DNA from: Allomuricauda sp. | Lineage (GTDB): Bacteria > Bacteroidota > Bacteroidia > Flavobacteriales > Flavobacteriaceae | NCBI RefSeq assembly: GCF_002699205.1 | Contig: NZ_PABT01000027.1 | Location: 124,001-188,000 of the forward strand | Reading direction: 5' to 3' | DNA: 64,000 nt | In this document: piece by piece, positions 54,856 through 63,102 of the stretch | Numbering within the stretch: the first letter of the stretch is position 1 | Layout: each line of letters begins with the position of its first letter | The notes under the pieces: model-generated | What the model was told of the DNA's origin: nothing | Databases searched by the model: none | Seen by the model: the letters and a program-made list of their open reading frames with translations, nothing else | Program-made: the position numbers and the translations under genes

Positions 54856-56115
54856 ATGAGAGATTTATTTGATAGAATCATTGAGAACAAAGGACCTTTG
54901 GGAAAATGGGCCTCACAAGCAGAAGGCTATTTCGTTTTTCCAAAATTGGAAGGACCTATTTCCAATAGAATGAAGTTCCAGGGAAAGGATGTAATAACAT
55001 GGAGTATCAATGACTATCTGGGTCTCGCCAATCGACCGGAAATTAAAAAAGTGGACGGGGAGACAGCATTAGAGCATGGGGCAGCCTACCCAATGGGAGC
55101 CCGTATGATGAGCGGTCACACCGATTTTCATGAGCAATTACAAAACGAATTGGCAGAATTTGTCCATAAAGAGGCTTCATATTTATTGAATTTCGGGTAT
55201 CAGGGCTTTATGTCCGTAATTGATGCCTTGGTCGCCAAGGATGATATTATAGTTTATGATGTGGACTGTCATGCCTGCATCATTGATGGCGTCCGTCTGC
55301 ACATGGGCAAGCGTTTCACCTTTAAGCACAACGACCCTGAAAGCTTGGAAAAGAACTTGGAACGCGCCACCAAAATGGCCAATGAGACCGGTGGCGGTAT
55401 CTTGGTAATTTCCGAAGGAGTATTTGGTATGCGTGGAGAGCAGGGTATCCTTAAGGAAATTGTAGAACTTAAGAAAAAGTACCTATTTAGACTTATGGTG
55501 GACGATGCCCACGGTTTTGGCACACTTGGTAAAACAGGAGCAGGAACAGGAGAGGAGCAGGGCGTACAAGATGAAATTGACGTGTATATGGCCACGTTTG
55601 CCAAATCTATGGCAGGTATTGGCGCTTTTGTAGCAGCCGACAAGGAAATTATAGAATATTTGAAGTACAATCTTCGTTCTCAAATGTTCGCCAAATCTTT
55701 GCCCATGGTATATGTTAAAGGTGCTCTTAAGCGACTTGATATGCTGCGTACCATGCCAGAACTTAAAGCAAAGCTTTGGGAGAACGTTAATGCACTTCAA
55801 AATGGATTAAAAGAGCGTGGTTTTGACATAGGGACCACGACCAGTTGTGTAACCCCGGTCTATTTGAACGGTAGTATTCCAGAGGCCATGGCCTTGGTGA
55901 AGGATTTACGTGAAAACCATGGAATTTTCTGTTCTATCGTTGTGTATCCGGTAATTCCAAAAGGATTGATTCTATTGCGTTTGATTCCAACCGCAACGCA
56001 CACGATGAAAGATATCGAGGAAACCCTGGATGCCTTCTCGGCCATTAGGGAACGTTTGGAAAATGGAACGTATAAAAGACTTTCAGCTGCGGTAGCGGCG
56101 GCAATGGGGGAATAA
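54856..56115 (+). CDS. Alpha-oxoamine synthase, candidate cysteate/serine acyltransferase
   Basis: 419 residues, fold-type I PLP enzyme. It has the start with an extra N-terminal stretch (FDRIIENKGPLGKWASQAEGYFVFP), NDYLGLANRP, GARMMSGH, the stacking His in DCHACIIDG, DDAHGFGTLG, and K250 in TFAKSMAG. The family contains KBL, BioF, serine palmitoyltransferase and the cysteate-fatty acyltransferase of gliding Flavobacterium (Fjoh_2419). The N-terminal extension and lack of nearby bio or tdh genes argue against BioF and KBL. I infer a sphinganine- or capnine-type long-chain base synthase; homology search would settle which. Confidence 0.82.
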   Translation: MRDLFDRIIENKGPLGKWASQAEGYFVFPKLEGPISNRMKFQGKDVITWSINDYLGLANRPEIKKVDGETALEHGAAYPMGARMMSGHTDFHEQLQNELAEFVHKEASYLLNFGYQGFMSVIDALVAKDDIIVYDVDCHACIIDGVRLHMGKRFTFKHNDPESLEKNLERATKMANETGGGILVISEGVFGMRGEQGILKEIVELKKKYLFRLMVDDAHGFGTLGKTGAGTGEEQGVQDEIDVYMATFAKSMAGIGAFVAADKEIIEYLKYNLRSQMFAKSLPMVYVKGALKRLDMLRTMPELKAKLWENVNALQNGLKERGFDIGTTTSCVTPVYLNGSIPEAMALVKDLRENHGIFCSIVVYPVIPKGLILLRLIPTATHTMKDIEETLDAFSAIRERLENGTYKRLSAAVAAAMGE

Positions 56116-56226
56116 ACGCATCCATCTTTCTACCACGAGTGTTGTACACCCAGCCCTATTGCTTGGAACAAAGTACCACTTGGCGTAAAATATACTCGTT
56201 ATTTTTGATGGACACCGTAAAAAGTA

Positions 56227-56264
56227 AAGGGCGACACTTGAACAAGTGTTCGCCCTTAGTTTTT
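56227..56264. terminator. Terminator between the acyltransferase and the SMR exporter genes
   Basis: AAGGGCGACACTT pairs with AAGTGTTCGCCCTT (one bulge) around GAAC, followed by T5 on +; the - side is T-rich too. It sits between convergent genes. Confidence 0.75.
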
Positions 56265-56311
56265 ATGAGCCTTGTCGTGGGGAGCACGTATCTTTAACTT
56301 TTTACGCCCGA

Positions 56312-56638
56312 TCAGTTGGAAACCACTTTCAGACCAATAACCGAGGCAATCAATGTGGTGATAAAAAATAGTCGCCAAAATGTTGCTGGTTCCTTAAAAA
56401 CCAGAATTCCAACCAAAACCGTTCCTACTGCCCCAATTCCTGTCCAAACTGCATACGCGGTTCCTATCGGTAGTTGTTGAGACACTTTTACAAGTAGAAA
56501 CATGCTGATTCCCAAGCAAATTAAGAAGCCAATGTACCAATATATCGTTTCAATTCCTGTAGCTTCCTTTGCTTTTCCAAGACAGGAGGCGAAGGCGACT
56601 TCAAAAAGTCCAGCTATAATCAATAATATCCAATTCAT
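56312..56638 (-). CDS. SMR-family exporter, Gdx/SugE-like
   Basis: 108 residues from ATG 56638; the frame is open to 56692, but the true N-terminus is NWILLIIAGLFEVAFAS. Four membrane helices. The essential Glu in GLFEV and the segment IGTAYAVWTGIGAVGTVLVGI are those of the SugE/Gdx branch (guanidinium export) rather than EmrE, which has AYAIWSGVG. Members export guanidinium or quaternary ammonium. Two hairpins lie upstream. It stands at the start of the accessory region. Confidence 0.85.
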   Translation of the reverse strand: MNWILLIIAGLFEVAFASCLGKAKEATGIETIYWYIGFLICLGISMFLLVKVSQQLPIGTAYAVWTGIGAVGTVLVGILVFKEPATFWRLFFITTLIASVIGLKVVSN

Positions 56639-56669
56639 TCGTAATATTCTTTCTATGTAATTTTCATGA

Positions 56670-56737
56670 TTGTGGCATAATGCGGGCCACAATTTGTTTT
56701 TTAGTGAACCAGATCGTCTACGGGATATTCCCCCGTA
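56670..56737 (-). promoter_or_regulatory. Two hairpins in the leader of the SMR exporter gene
   Basis: 56670-56676 (TTGTGGC) pairs with 56686-56692, and TACGGG at 56719-56724 pairs with 56732-56737, both perfect, 7 and 6 bp. Tandem hairpins before a Gdx-like gene recall guanidine riboswitches, but the loops lack the ACGR signature of the guanidine-II class. Confidence 0.35.
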
Positions 56738-56887
56738 AAACTAAACTTTTGGTCTTATCCTATTCAATCCAATTTTTGGGAACGAAGGTATCAAGTGCAC
56801 TTGAAATTTGAGCAAAAAATATTTAAGCTTATATGCTCAGTATTGGAAGAAAAGGGTTGCGAATTGTCCTTGCGGTCTATTAATGTT

Positions 56888-57352
56888 TTACCCACTTACC
56901 GAAACATAAATGTCCACTTCTGCATTATTCCAGTCGTCACTTCGTTCATCGTAAACTTCAAAATCAAATCCAAATTTGCGCTCAATTTCCGAATTCCAAA
57001 TTTTTTCCCATGCTTCAGTAATGCAGTGGGTCATCACCCCTTTAGCTGTGACTTTCATGTAGTTTTGGGAAGGAATATCCAAGGATTCCAGATTTTCGGG
57101 AATGTCAGCACTTTCATCAACTTTACAACCTATAAAATATGAGAAGGGTTTTGTTTCATCTTTTTCATAGTCAAAATACACCGCATAGATTTCATTGCTC
57201 AATTTGTTTGGAATGAGTTCAAAAATTTTATCCCTTTCAAATTTCTGCCATAAATTTCCACAATCTTTATTTGATCGATTGTTTTCGTTTGTGGTTTTCC
57301 CTTGGAGTTTAAGCCCAACCAATTTGAAATGGGTTTTTCGAGTTCGTTCCAT
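56888..57352 (-). CDS. GyrI-like effector-binding domain protein
   Basis: 154 residues, soluble, no DNA-binding domain. It matches the GyrI/AraC effector-binding (BacI) fold: LVGLKLQGKTT near the start, LWQKFERD, EIYAVYFDYEKDETKPFSYFIGCKVD, the YMKVTAKG strand with the Glu-like pocket, and FGFDFEVYDERSDDWNNAEVDIYVSV at the end. Stand-alone members bind small ligands, often cationic drugs, and some hydrolyse them. Its neighbour is an SMR exporter, which fits a drug-related role by association only. Confidence 0.8.
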   Translation of the reverse strand: MERTRKTHFKLVGLKLQGKTTNENNRSNKDCGNLWQKFERDKIFELIPNKLSNEIYAVYFDYEKDETKPFSYFIGCKVDESADIPENLESLDIPSQNYMKVTAKGVMTHCITEAWEKIWNSEIERKFGFDFEVYDERSDDWNNAEVDIYVSVSG

Positions 57353-57669
57353 TTTTGGTTTTAAAAAATTCTATGCTTTTAATTTACTTTTTTTAATACA
57401 GGGCAACGTTCCCGCAAAACAGCTTTATAAATAAAGCTATGGTTTGTGGTTGTTGCACAAGTTATAAAAAAACGGCGTTTGACCTTCTAGTCCGATGACG
57501 GACCAACCATTGGGGATGCGGGGAAACGGGCGCAGTTTCAAAAGGACAGCTCAGAATTCAAGTGGAACTGGCCTAAAAGAAAGGCCTTAAAAAAGGTCCT
57601 TTATTCGCTGTTCAAGAGGTTGTGAAACGGTTACCAATATAGCCATTCCGTCGTTTTGTTCCGTTTAAT
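57353..57669. other. 317-base intergenic border of the accessory region
   Basis: No credible gene. It holds a 7-bp hairpin (AGCTTTA/TAAAGCT, 57421-57438), then TTGTG-GTTGTTG-CACAA (57445-57461), an alternation of A-runs, and the 18-base motif at 57618-57635 that recurs at 62201-62218. The combination looks like cassette-border debris rather than a promoter. Confidence 0.4.
57618..57635 (+). repeat. Border motif, copy 1
   Basis: GGTTGTGAAACGGTTACC here matches GGTTGTGCAATGGTTACC at 62201-62218 at 16 of 18 positions in the same orientation. A weaker relative is GGTTGTTGCACAAGTTA near 57449. The copies flank a 4.5-kb block of - strand genes. Confidence 0.4.
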
Positions 57670-58212
57670 TTATTGATACAAAACATACCTTGGTGGTTTA
57701 ATTCCATTTAATCTCAAATAGACAAGCATTTGTCCCCTGTGATGCGTTATGTGGTCTGCAAGTAATAAGAAAATTTGCCTTTTTGTTCTATTTAAACCTA
57801 AATAATCCAATTTATCGTTGAACTTATTTGTGTCAAATTGGGTAATTAATTCTATCGTTTCGTTAAATGTTTTGTCAATTGTCGCGATCATCTCTTTTTT
57901 AGACTTATTGCCAACTTTAAGTTCCGTGTCCGTATTCCAATCTCTTGCTTTTCGTCCACCCAATAAAGTTTGACTATGCCAATCCATTGCCCAAGCTATA
58001 TGCATTAAGTTTTCTGCAAAGCTCATTGACTCTGTTGATGATTTAAATCCATATTTCTCTTCAGGCATTTCCTCCGCAACAAGAATCAGATATTTTCTTG
58101 AATTTTCTAATCGTTCAACATAATCTTTTATAAAATCTTTTTGTGGTGTTTGTGTTGGTGATGTACATGAAGAAAATGCAAGTGTCAAAGTCAAAATCAA
58201 TATGTTTTTCAT
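57670..58212 (-). CDS. DinB-family lipoprotein
   Basis: 180 residues from ATG 58212 (an ATG at 58227 would add five). A lipoprotein signal ends AFSSC. The body is the DinB four-helix bundle with the three metal His positions in ENLMHIAWAMDWH and ADHITHHRGQM. DinB-like proteins include mycothiol-type S-transferases and proteins of unknown role. Export as a lipoprotein is unusual for the family but common in Bacteroidetes. It stands alone on the - strand. Confidence 0.82.
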   Translation of the reverse strand: MKNILILTLTLAFSSCTSPTQTPQKDFIKDYVERLENSRKYLILVAEEMPEEKYGFKSSTESMSFAENLMHIAWAMDWHSQTLLGGRKARDWNTDTELKVGNKSKKEMIATIDKTFNETIELITQFDTNKFNDKLDYLGLNRTKRQIFLLLADHITHHRGQMLVYLRLNGIKPPRYVLYQ

Positions 58213-58317
58213 AAAATTATTTTTCATCCTGTGGCTTGAAGGAATGGTTGAATATGTTATAAATATAGCGAATAGCTAGTCCTACTAGGTGACCACGGGT
58301 AAAAATAGAATGGAAAA

Positions 58318-58352
58318 AGCTCAAAGAATCCGATGTTATGAATCTTTGAGCT
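58318..58352 (-). terminator. Probable terminator of the Ere/ChaN-like gene
   Basis: AGCTCAAAGA and its complement form a perfect 10-bp stem with a partly paired interior. On the - strand the stem is followed by TTTTCC, consistent with termination 54 bases past the stop at 58406. Confidence 0.55.
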
Positions 58353-58405
58353 CAGAAAACTATGGTCTCAGCGTTTTTTACCTCTATTCTTTTTGTTACA
58401 GGCTG

Positions 58406-59620
58406 TTACTTTTCATCCGGTTGAATCCAATCTGAATTTCGAACAAAAAATATGTATTGGGCATAGTCCGTTGTGGATGTACCTTCTATAATGTCATAAG
58501 CATCCCAAATGGTTATCAGTTTTTTTACTTTAGTACCCCTGGTCGTATTTAAATAAGGTGAACCATGGGCATCCAACTTGATTAAACTTATGGTATTTGG
58601 TTCGGTTACCCGCTTATAGTCGGCTATTCCTTGTATATACATAAATAATCTATTGTCCTGTGAGTACTTAAATCTTGTAAAATCTTTCCCTTTGTCTTGC
58701 ATAAACTTTGGCAAGGCCCTACTATCCACGGTTAATTTAGAATCGACATACAGGGTGTTTAGACTCACCATTTTATCGTAGTACGGTAAAGTAGTATCTT
58801 TTTTTATTCGTCCGGCAAAAGTATAGTTGTACGCTTGTAGTGTATGGGAAAAACCCAATCCACCATAAATTTTTTTGCTTTCCCATTGATTTTGTTCGTA
58901 CATCCTTCTGAAGTTTTGATACATAAATTTGTCTCTGCTTCTGGTTTTTTTGTAATTAGAAAGATTGAACTCGATGTTTGTCAGTAAATCAATAGTGTTC
59001 CTGTCTAATTTTGATTTTTCTCTTTGTATAATATTATTGAGGTCGCTATTTGACCAAGCAATTAAAGAGTCATTTTCGCTTTGAATCTCCTTATGATATT
59101 CCTTTGGAAGCTTTTCTTTCAACAATTTTCTAACTAGATCAAAGTCTACAATTCTATCGATACCAACAAGTTCAAATTTCGAATTTTCTGGAAGTAGCTT
59201 ATAATATGCCCTCATTTTTTTCCATTTATTTCTGTATTGCTTGGAAACAGTACCTATGAAAACAGGCCATTTTTTCAATATATTTTTGAGTTCCAGATCA
59301 TTTGAGCCTTTTAAGTATTCTTGAAGATAATAGGCTTGGGCTACATCCATTTCTGCCAGATTAATGTCTATGTTTATTTTTTCATTAAGTTGGGTAAATA
59401 GTGCATAATCAATTCTGGGTGAAGTTCCGACTTCGTGCACTTCACCTACCAAAAAAAGTTTGTTTTGATAAAAATTATCATCTAATGAATGGAACCGAAG
59501 TGAATCTTCCATTTTATTTACCTCGGTATGTTCTTTTAAATAGTTTACATATTTACTTGATGAACAACTTGTAAAAAGTACAATTGAAAATACTAGGATA
59601 AAGAGTGAATGGGTTTTCAT
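58406..59620 (-). CDS. Lipoprotein with Ere/ChaN-like GExHE motif
   Basis: 404 residues from ATG 59620 (first ATG at 59647 adds nine charged residues). Signal ends LFTSC, a lipoprotein. The mature part begins with FLVGEVHEVGTSPRIDYALFTQLNE, which has the GE-x-HE pattern of the erythromycin esterase/ChaN/TraB superfamily, and later YGGLGFSHTLQAYNYTFAGRI, a second His region typical of that fold. Relatives include hydrolases and haem-binding lipoproteins. I assign the superfamily tentatively and no substrate. AT-rich, within the accessory region. Confidence 0.55.
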   Translation of the reverse strand: MKTHSLFILVFSIVLFTSCSSSKYVNYLKEHTEVNKMEDSLRFHSLDDNFYQNKLFLVGEVHEVGTSPRIDYALFTQLNEKINIDINLAEMDVAQAYYLQEYLKGSNDLELKNILKKWPVFIGTVSKQYRNKWKKMRAYYKLLPENSKFELVGIDRIVDFDLVRKLLKEKLPKEYHKEIQSENDSLIAWSNSDLNNIIQREKSKLDRNTIDLLTNIEFNLSNYKKTRSRDKFMYQNFRRMYEQNQWESKKIYGGLGFSHTLQAYNYTFAGRIKKDTTLPYYDKMVSLNTLYVDSKLTVDSRALPKFMQDKGKDFTRFKYSQDNRLFMYIQGIADYKRVTEPNTISLIKLDAHGSPYLNTTRGTKVKKLITIWDAYDIIEGTSTTDYAQYIFFVRNSDWIQPDEK

Positions 59621-59747
59621 TTTTTTTTTGCTTTTTAAGATGCCCACAAATAGAATTCAAAAAAATAAAGGCAAAAAAAAAGTGTGATTAATATGAAGTA
59701 TTTGGTTTAAAATTGAAGTGTGTGGGCTAGTTTTGAAGCTGTTGGGA

Positions 59748-60565
59748 CTAATTTGAAAGTCGTTTATGTAAAGCTTCATAGTACACTTGAGAGATTGGGA
59801 TGGTTTCTTCAGTTTCAGAAATCCTCATAAAACGCTTTCTTGCGTTTCCTTCTAGAGATGTAAGATAATCGAGGTTAACCAAGTAAGAGCGATGTACTTG
59901 CCAAGCCTTGGGTAATTGTTTCATAATATTCGATAATGTATTACGAAAGGTTTTTTGTTCAATCCCGATTTCGGTTTTATAATAAACATCCACATAATTT
60001 TGTTGCGCTTTCGCAAAAACAAAATCCGACTCAAAAATTTTTAACGTTTCGGATTTGTTCTTTCCACTGATAGTAATGGTTTTGTTTTTTTGATGTTCTT
60101 TTTATCGTACATCGGCACTTCTATTAAACCATATTTAGAACGTAGATACAGCCAAAAAGGGACTATGATGGGTATGAATGGAAATCCGAAAGATTTTATA
60201 AAACCCCATATCAAATCGAAAGTAAATGATGCTCGACCACTTATCACATAGAAATGATAAAAAAAGGCGAAAAGAAATATGGTAAAGAGTGTTGAGATGA
60301 TATATAAAATCTCATTTACTACGAACCAACGGTTTGTTTGAATTTTGTAAAAGTAATTTTCTAGTGGATGAACAACTAGTATGGGGATTATTATGCAAAG
60401 TGCATAACCTGATAGAATAACATATTTATTAGAAAAACTATTGCTATTATCAAAAGGTTCTAGGGTGATTAACAAGACAGGAAGTAATATACCTAACAAT
60501 AACGCAGTCCAAAAAGTATGTTTCCAATTTTTGGTATATGCGATGGTTTTATTAAACGGAATCAT
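59748..60565 (-). pseudogene. Membrane LytTR regulator split by a 1-base frameshift
   Basis: Two adjacent frames are halves of one protein. The first (60565-60041) has four membrane helices and runs off into a nonsense end (KKTKPLLSVERTNPKR). The second (annotatable from 59993 to 59748) is a LytTR DNA-binding end (VHRSYLVNLDYL). Adding one base in the run of seven T at 60085-60091 restores a continuous frame of 272 residues: after the A-run it reads NKTITISGKNKSETLKIFES and joins the LytTR domain. The break is in a homopolymer, so it may be a sequencing error, a phase-variable tract or true decay. If intact it would be a membrane-bound LytTR transcription regulator. Confidence 0.85.
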
Positions 60566-60672
60566 CTATTTCTACTTCAATTACCAAGTTAATTATACCG
60601 AAAGGTTTAGCTATGTGCAGTGTGGGATTGAAATGGAAAAGTTTACAATCTGTACTAAACGAGCCAAAGCTG

Positions 60673-60715
60673 CGATTTTATGGTTTAAATTTAATAAACA
60701 AAAACCGTTAAATCG
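60673..60715. other. Long imperfect hairpin in an intergenic gap
   Basis: CGATTTTATGGTTT at 60673-60686 pairs with AAACCGTTAAATCG at 60702-60715 over 14 positions with one mismatch and one wobble, around a 15-base AT-rich loop. It lies in the 256-base gap between the split regulator and the DUF6090 gene and is followed by GGTGTTTTGGTGTTGGGGG. It resembles foldable cassette-border sites in form, but no attC core can be recognised. Confidence 0.4.
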
Positions 60716-60821
60716 GTGTTTTGGTGTTGGGGGAGGAAAAACTATCGTTTAAGTACTAAAAACCATATTGCATCTGGACAATATTGATGGTAGTATCTAT
60801 TTTTCATTGTACCCCTTTCCA

Positions 60822-61628
60822 TCAAATGTTATCTTCGTTATTTTTTTCAATTTCGTTCTCAATTATTGAAAGCATTCTTTTGATTCTTTCCCGCAATGTT
60901 TGAGATTGCATATTTGTCATCTGATAGAATGTTATGACCATAGTGACAATACCTTCCAGCTCAACATCTGAAATAACCTCTGTTAGATCTAATTTCTTTT
61001 TGGTCGATCCGATGGTAAATTTATAATTGTCCTTTTTATCCAATGCTTCGGTAGGGGTATAACCATCTTTCCAGAGGGCATCATTAACATTTCTTGTTAT
61101 ACCCAATCTATTGGAGCATGGAACAATTATTTCAGATCTAAATTTTTGATATTGTAATTCTAGTTCTTGTACTTGATATACTTCAGAAGACCAATTTGAT
61201 AAAAGTTCAACCAATTCTTGATTTTGGATAAGTCTCAATTTTTCGGAACCAATAATGTCGTTTACTATTGGGTCAAATGTTGGGTCCCTAATTATTTGCC
61301 AAATAGTTTTATAAAACTCATTGGCATTGATTGGTACAGATCGGTCAATGTAGTTCAATAAAACCTGACAGGCCTCCAATCCTTCGTTCCTCATAAGTAT
61401 TTTCTCATCCAGTTGATTGAGATTGCTGGTATATTCTCTTTGTAATTGCTTTAGAATTAATTGTTCTTGAGCAAGATCTTTCTGTTTTTCGTTCCAATTG
61501 TTGATGCTTAAAGCAATTAGAATACCAATTACTACGAGTATAATTTCTCCAATCGCATAAATCAGATATTTACTGAACTTGTTTTCAGAGAGTAGTTTTT
61601 TTCTGATTCTTCTAAAGAATTTTATCAT
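60822..61628 (-). CDS. DUF6090 family membrane protein
   Basis: 268 residues. It begins with the family signature MIKFFRRIRKKLLSENKFSKYLIYAIGEI, one membrane segment (about 22-42, YAIGEIILVVIGILIALSINNW) and a long helical extracytoplasmic part of Glu/Leu/Gln-rich segments ending in a second helical tail (VTMVITFYQMTNMQSQTLRERIKRMLSIIE). Function unknown. The family is abundant and variable in marine Flavobacteriia, often in accessory regions as here. Confidence 0.8.
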   Translation of the reverse strand: MIKFFRRIRKKLLSENKFSKYLIYAIGEIILVVIGILIALSINNWNEKQKDLAQEQLILKQLQREYTSNLNQLDEKILMRNEGLEACQVLLNYIDRSVPINANEFYKTIWQIIRDPTFDPIVNDIIGSEKLRLIQNQELVELLSNWSSEVYQVQELELQYQKFRSEIIVPCSNRLGITRNVNDALWKDGYTPTEALDKKDNYKFTIGSTKKKLDLTEVISDVELEGIVTMVITFYQMTNMQSQTLRERIKRMLSIIENEIEKNNEDNI

Positions 61629-61844
61629 TGGTCAGTGGTTGGTCATAAAGGAGGCTAAGGTCTCGGCTATCGGTAGGTGCGTGGGCCAGTACGTAATTTA
61701 GGAAATAAAAATCGAATAGAAAATCTGGGAGTAGTTTTGTAAGTGGGTTAGAACCAAGCAATTGATCATACATTTTCTTTACCATTTCTAAGTATAGCAA
61801 AGGACAACGGGTCTGCAATACAACCCATGCTATGCACCGTTTTT

Positions 61845-62171
61845 TTATTTCATTGCATAATAACAACTTTGGCTATAAAGTCGACTTAGATTTTTCTCAT
61901 TTATCCAACTGTATTTATTTAGTATATATGTTTTAAAATTAGAAGAATCAATGAAAGTGACTTTGCCATATTTTTTTATTGGATTTTTGGATACAAAATT
62001 ATTAGCGTTTTTGGTGATTTTTCTAAACAATTTATCTGCTTTTCTGAGATTGGATTGAGATAATTCAGGGTACTTGTCAGAAAGCCTTGTGTCAGTATCA
62101 GTTAGCCAATTTTCTCCAAATTCCATACTTAGCTCAAGTCCGTCGTTAAGAATTTGATCAGTAAAAATCAT
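61845..62171 (-). CDS. Small hypothetical protein
   Basis: 108 residues, soluble, not recognised. It begins MIFTDQILNDGLELSMEFGENWL, is helical in the first half (RLSDKYPELSQSNLRKADKLFRKITKNA) and basic throughout, ending in YSQSCYYAMK. AT-rich like its neighbours, with coding-like composition. It is separated from the DUF6090 gene by about 215 bases of repeat-like DNA that I do not consider coding. Confidence 0.5.
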   Translation of the reverse strand: MIFTDQILNDGLELSMEFGENWLTDTDTRLSDKYPELSQSNLRKADKLFRKITKNANNFVSKNPIKKYGKVTFIDSSNFKTYILNKYSWINEKNLSRLYSQSCYYAMK

Positions 62172-62200
62172 TATTCATTGGGTTTTGTGGCGAATTAGGG

Positions 62201-62218
62201 GGTTGTGCAATGGTTACC
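62201..62218 (+). repeat. Border motif, copy 2
   Basis: GGTTGTGCAATGGTTACC, the partner of 57618-57635 (16 of 18 identical). It lies in the short gap between two - strand hypothetical genes. Confidence 0.4.
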
Positions 62219-62238
62219 TTTATTGTAGCACACATTTT

Positions 62239-62928
62239 TTAGTTAAATAAATTTCCCATTAGTTGTTCAGCCATTTTATATTCCTCCAATATTGGCTTTC
62301 CAAGTATAAATCTTCTGATTTCTTCTTCGCTGGTTTCAAATTCTTTAGTTTCCATGAGCAATTCATCAATTTGCTTTTTCCATTTTTCATAAGCATTTGG
62401 CTTAGGTTCAATGAATACATCATAAGTAAACCCGTCCACCATTTCTTGAGCTATTTTCTTAGCATCACTTTCTACTGTTTTGAACCAAATTGACAATGTA
62501 CCATAGCTATCCATTGTCTCCGTCATTTTCTTCAGTTCCCTTCTCATCCATCTTGAGGAAAGTTCAAAAATATTAAATACTATCTGTTGTTTTTCTACTC
62601 CCAGGCTGTCATTTTTCACCCTGTATGATTTTGCAGATTCAAATGCAGGAACTATATAAATTTTCTCTCTCAATTTCCCGCGTTTTCCCTTCTTTTTTGG
62701 AATATCCAGTACAGCAAACATTCCGAAAGAGCCAACTGTACAAAGTCCGATTGTATCGCAATATTTTATTGCATTAGGGATATCTTTTCCGTCACTCTGG
62801 AAATCGGACGCTTTGAGTTTAATATTCTCTTGCCAAAAAATATGTTCTTTGTTTTTCAGGTGTTCATTATCCTGTCCAAAAGCAACAATTGAAATCAGTA
62901 AAAATAATATTTGAAGTGTCTTTTTCAT
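62239..62928 (-). CDS. Secreted protein of unknown function
   Basis: 229 residues from ATG 62928 (a first ATG at 62958 would add ten unlike a signal peptide). Signal peptide KTLQILFLLISIVAFGQ, then a domain that starts EHIFWQENIKLKASDFQ, a pattern seen in DUF922-like secreted proteases, but I see no HExxH motif, so enzyme activity is doubtful. The C-terminal half is charged and helical (RRELKKMTETM, ILEEYKMAEQLMGNLF). AT-rich and part of the accessory region. Confidence 0.6.
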   Translation of the reverse strand: MKKTLQILFLLISIVAFGQDNEHLKNKEHIFWQENIKLKASDFQSDGKDIPNAIKYCDTIGLCTVGSFGMFAVLDIPKKKGKRGKLREKIYIVPAFESAKSYRVKNDSLGVEKQQIVFNIFELSSRWMRRELKKMTETMDSYGTLSIWFKTVESDAKKIAQEMVDGFTYDVFIEPKPNAYEKWKKQIDELLMETKEFETSEEEIRRFILGKPILEEYKMAEQLMGNLFN

Positions 62929-63102
62929 ATGAGCTACAACGTTTGTATATAACCACACCCTAAAATTCCATCAAAAATTAAACAAAAATCAGTAATAATA
63001 GGGGGAAAGCCCGATAAAATCACTTGTTAGCATTTCCAAATAGTGCCAAACGGGCAAAGCATTTGTAAGTGAAAAAGGGAACCTAAAGAGAAAGCCGGCG
63101 GA

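Noticed and set aside
56639-56790. A guanidine riboswitch before the SMR gene
   Set aside because: The two hairpins lack the ACGR loops of the guanidine-II class, and no guanidine-I or -III core could be recognised, so it is kept only as an unclassified leader.
60441-60752. A 103-residue open frame on + overlapping the split LytTR regulator
   Set aside because: It lies across the antisense of the regulator and the hairpin gap and has no domain.
61612-61866. An 84-residue open frame on - between the DUF6090 gene and the 108-residue gene
   Set aside because: It overlaps both neighbours, looks unlike a protein (Leu/Cys/Pro-rich) and its 3' part is repeat-like intergenic DNA with CCAACCACTGACCA stretches.
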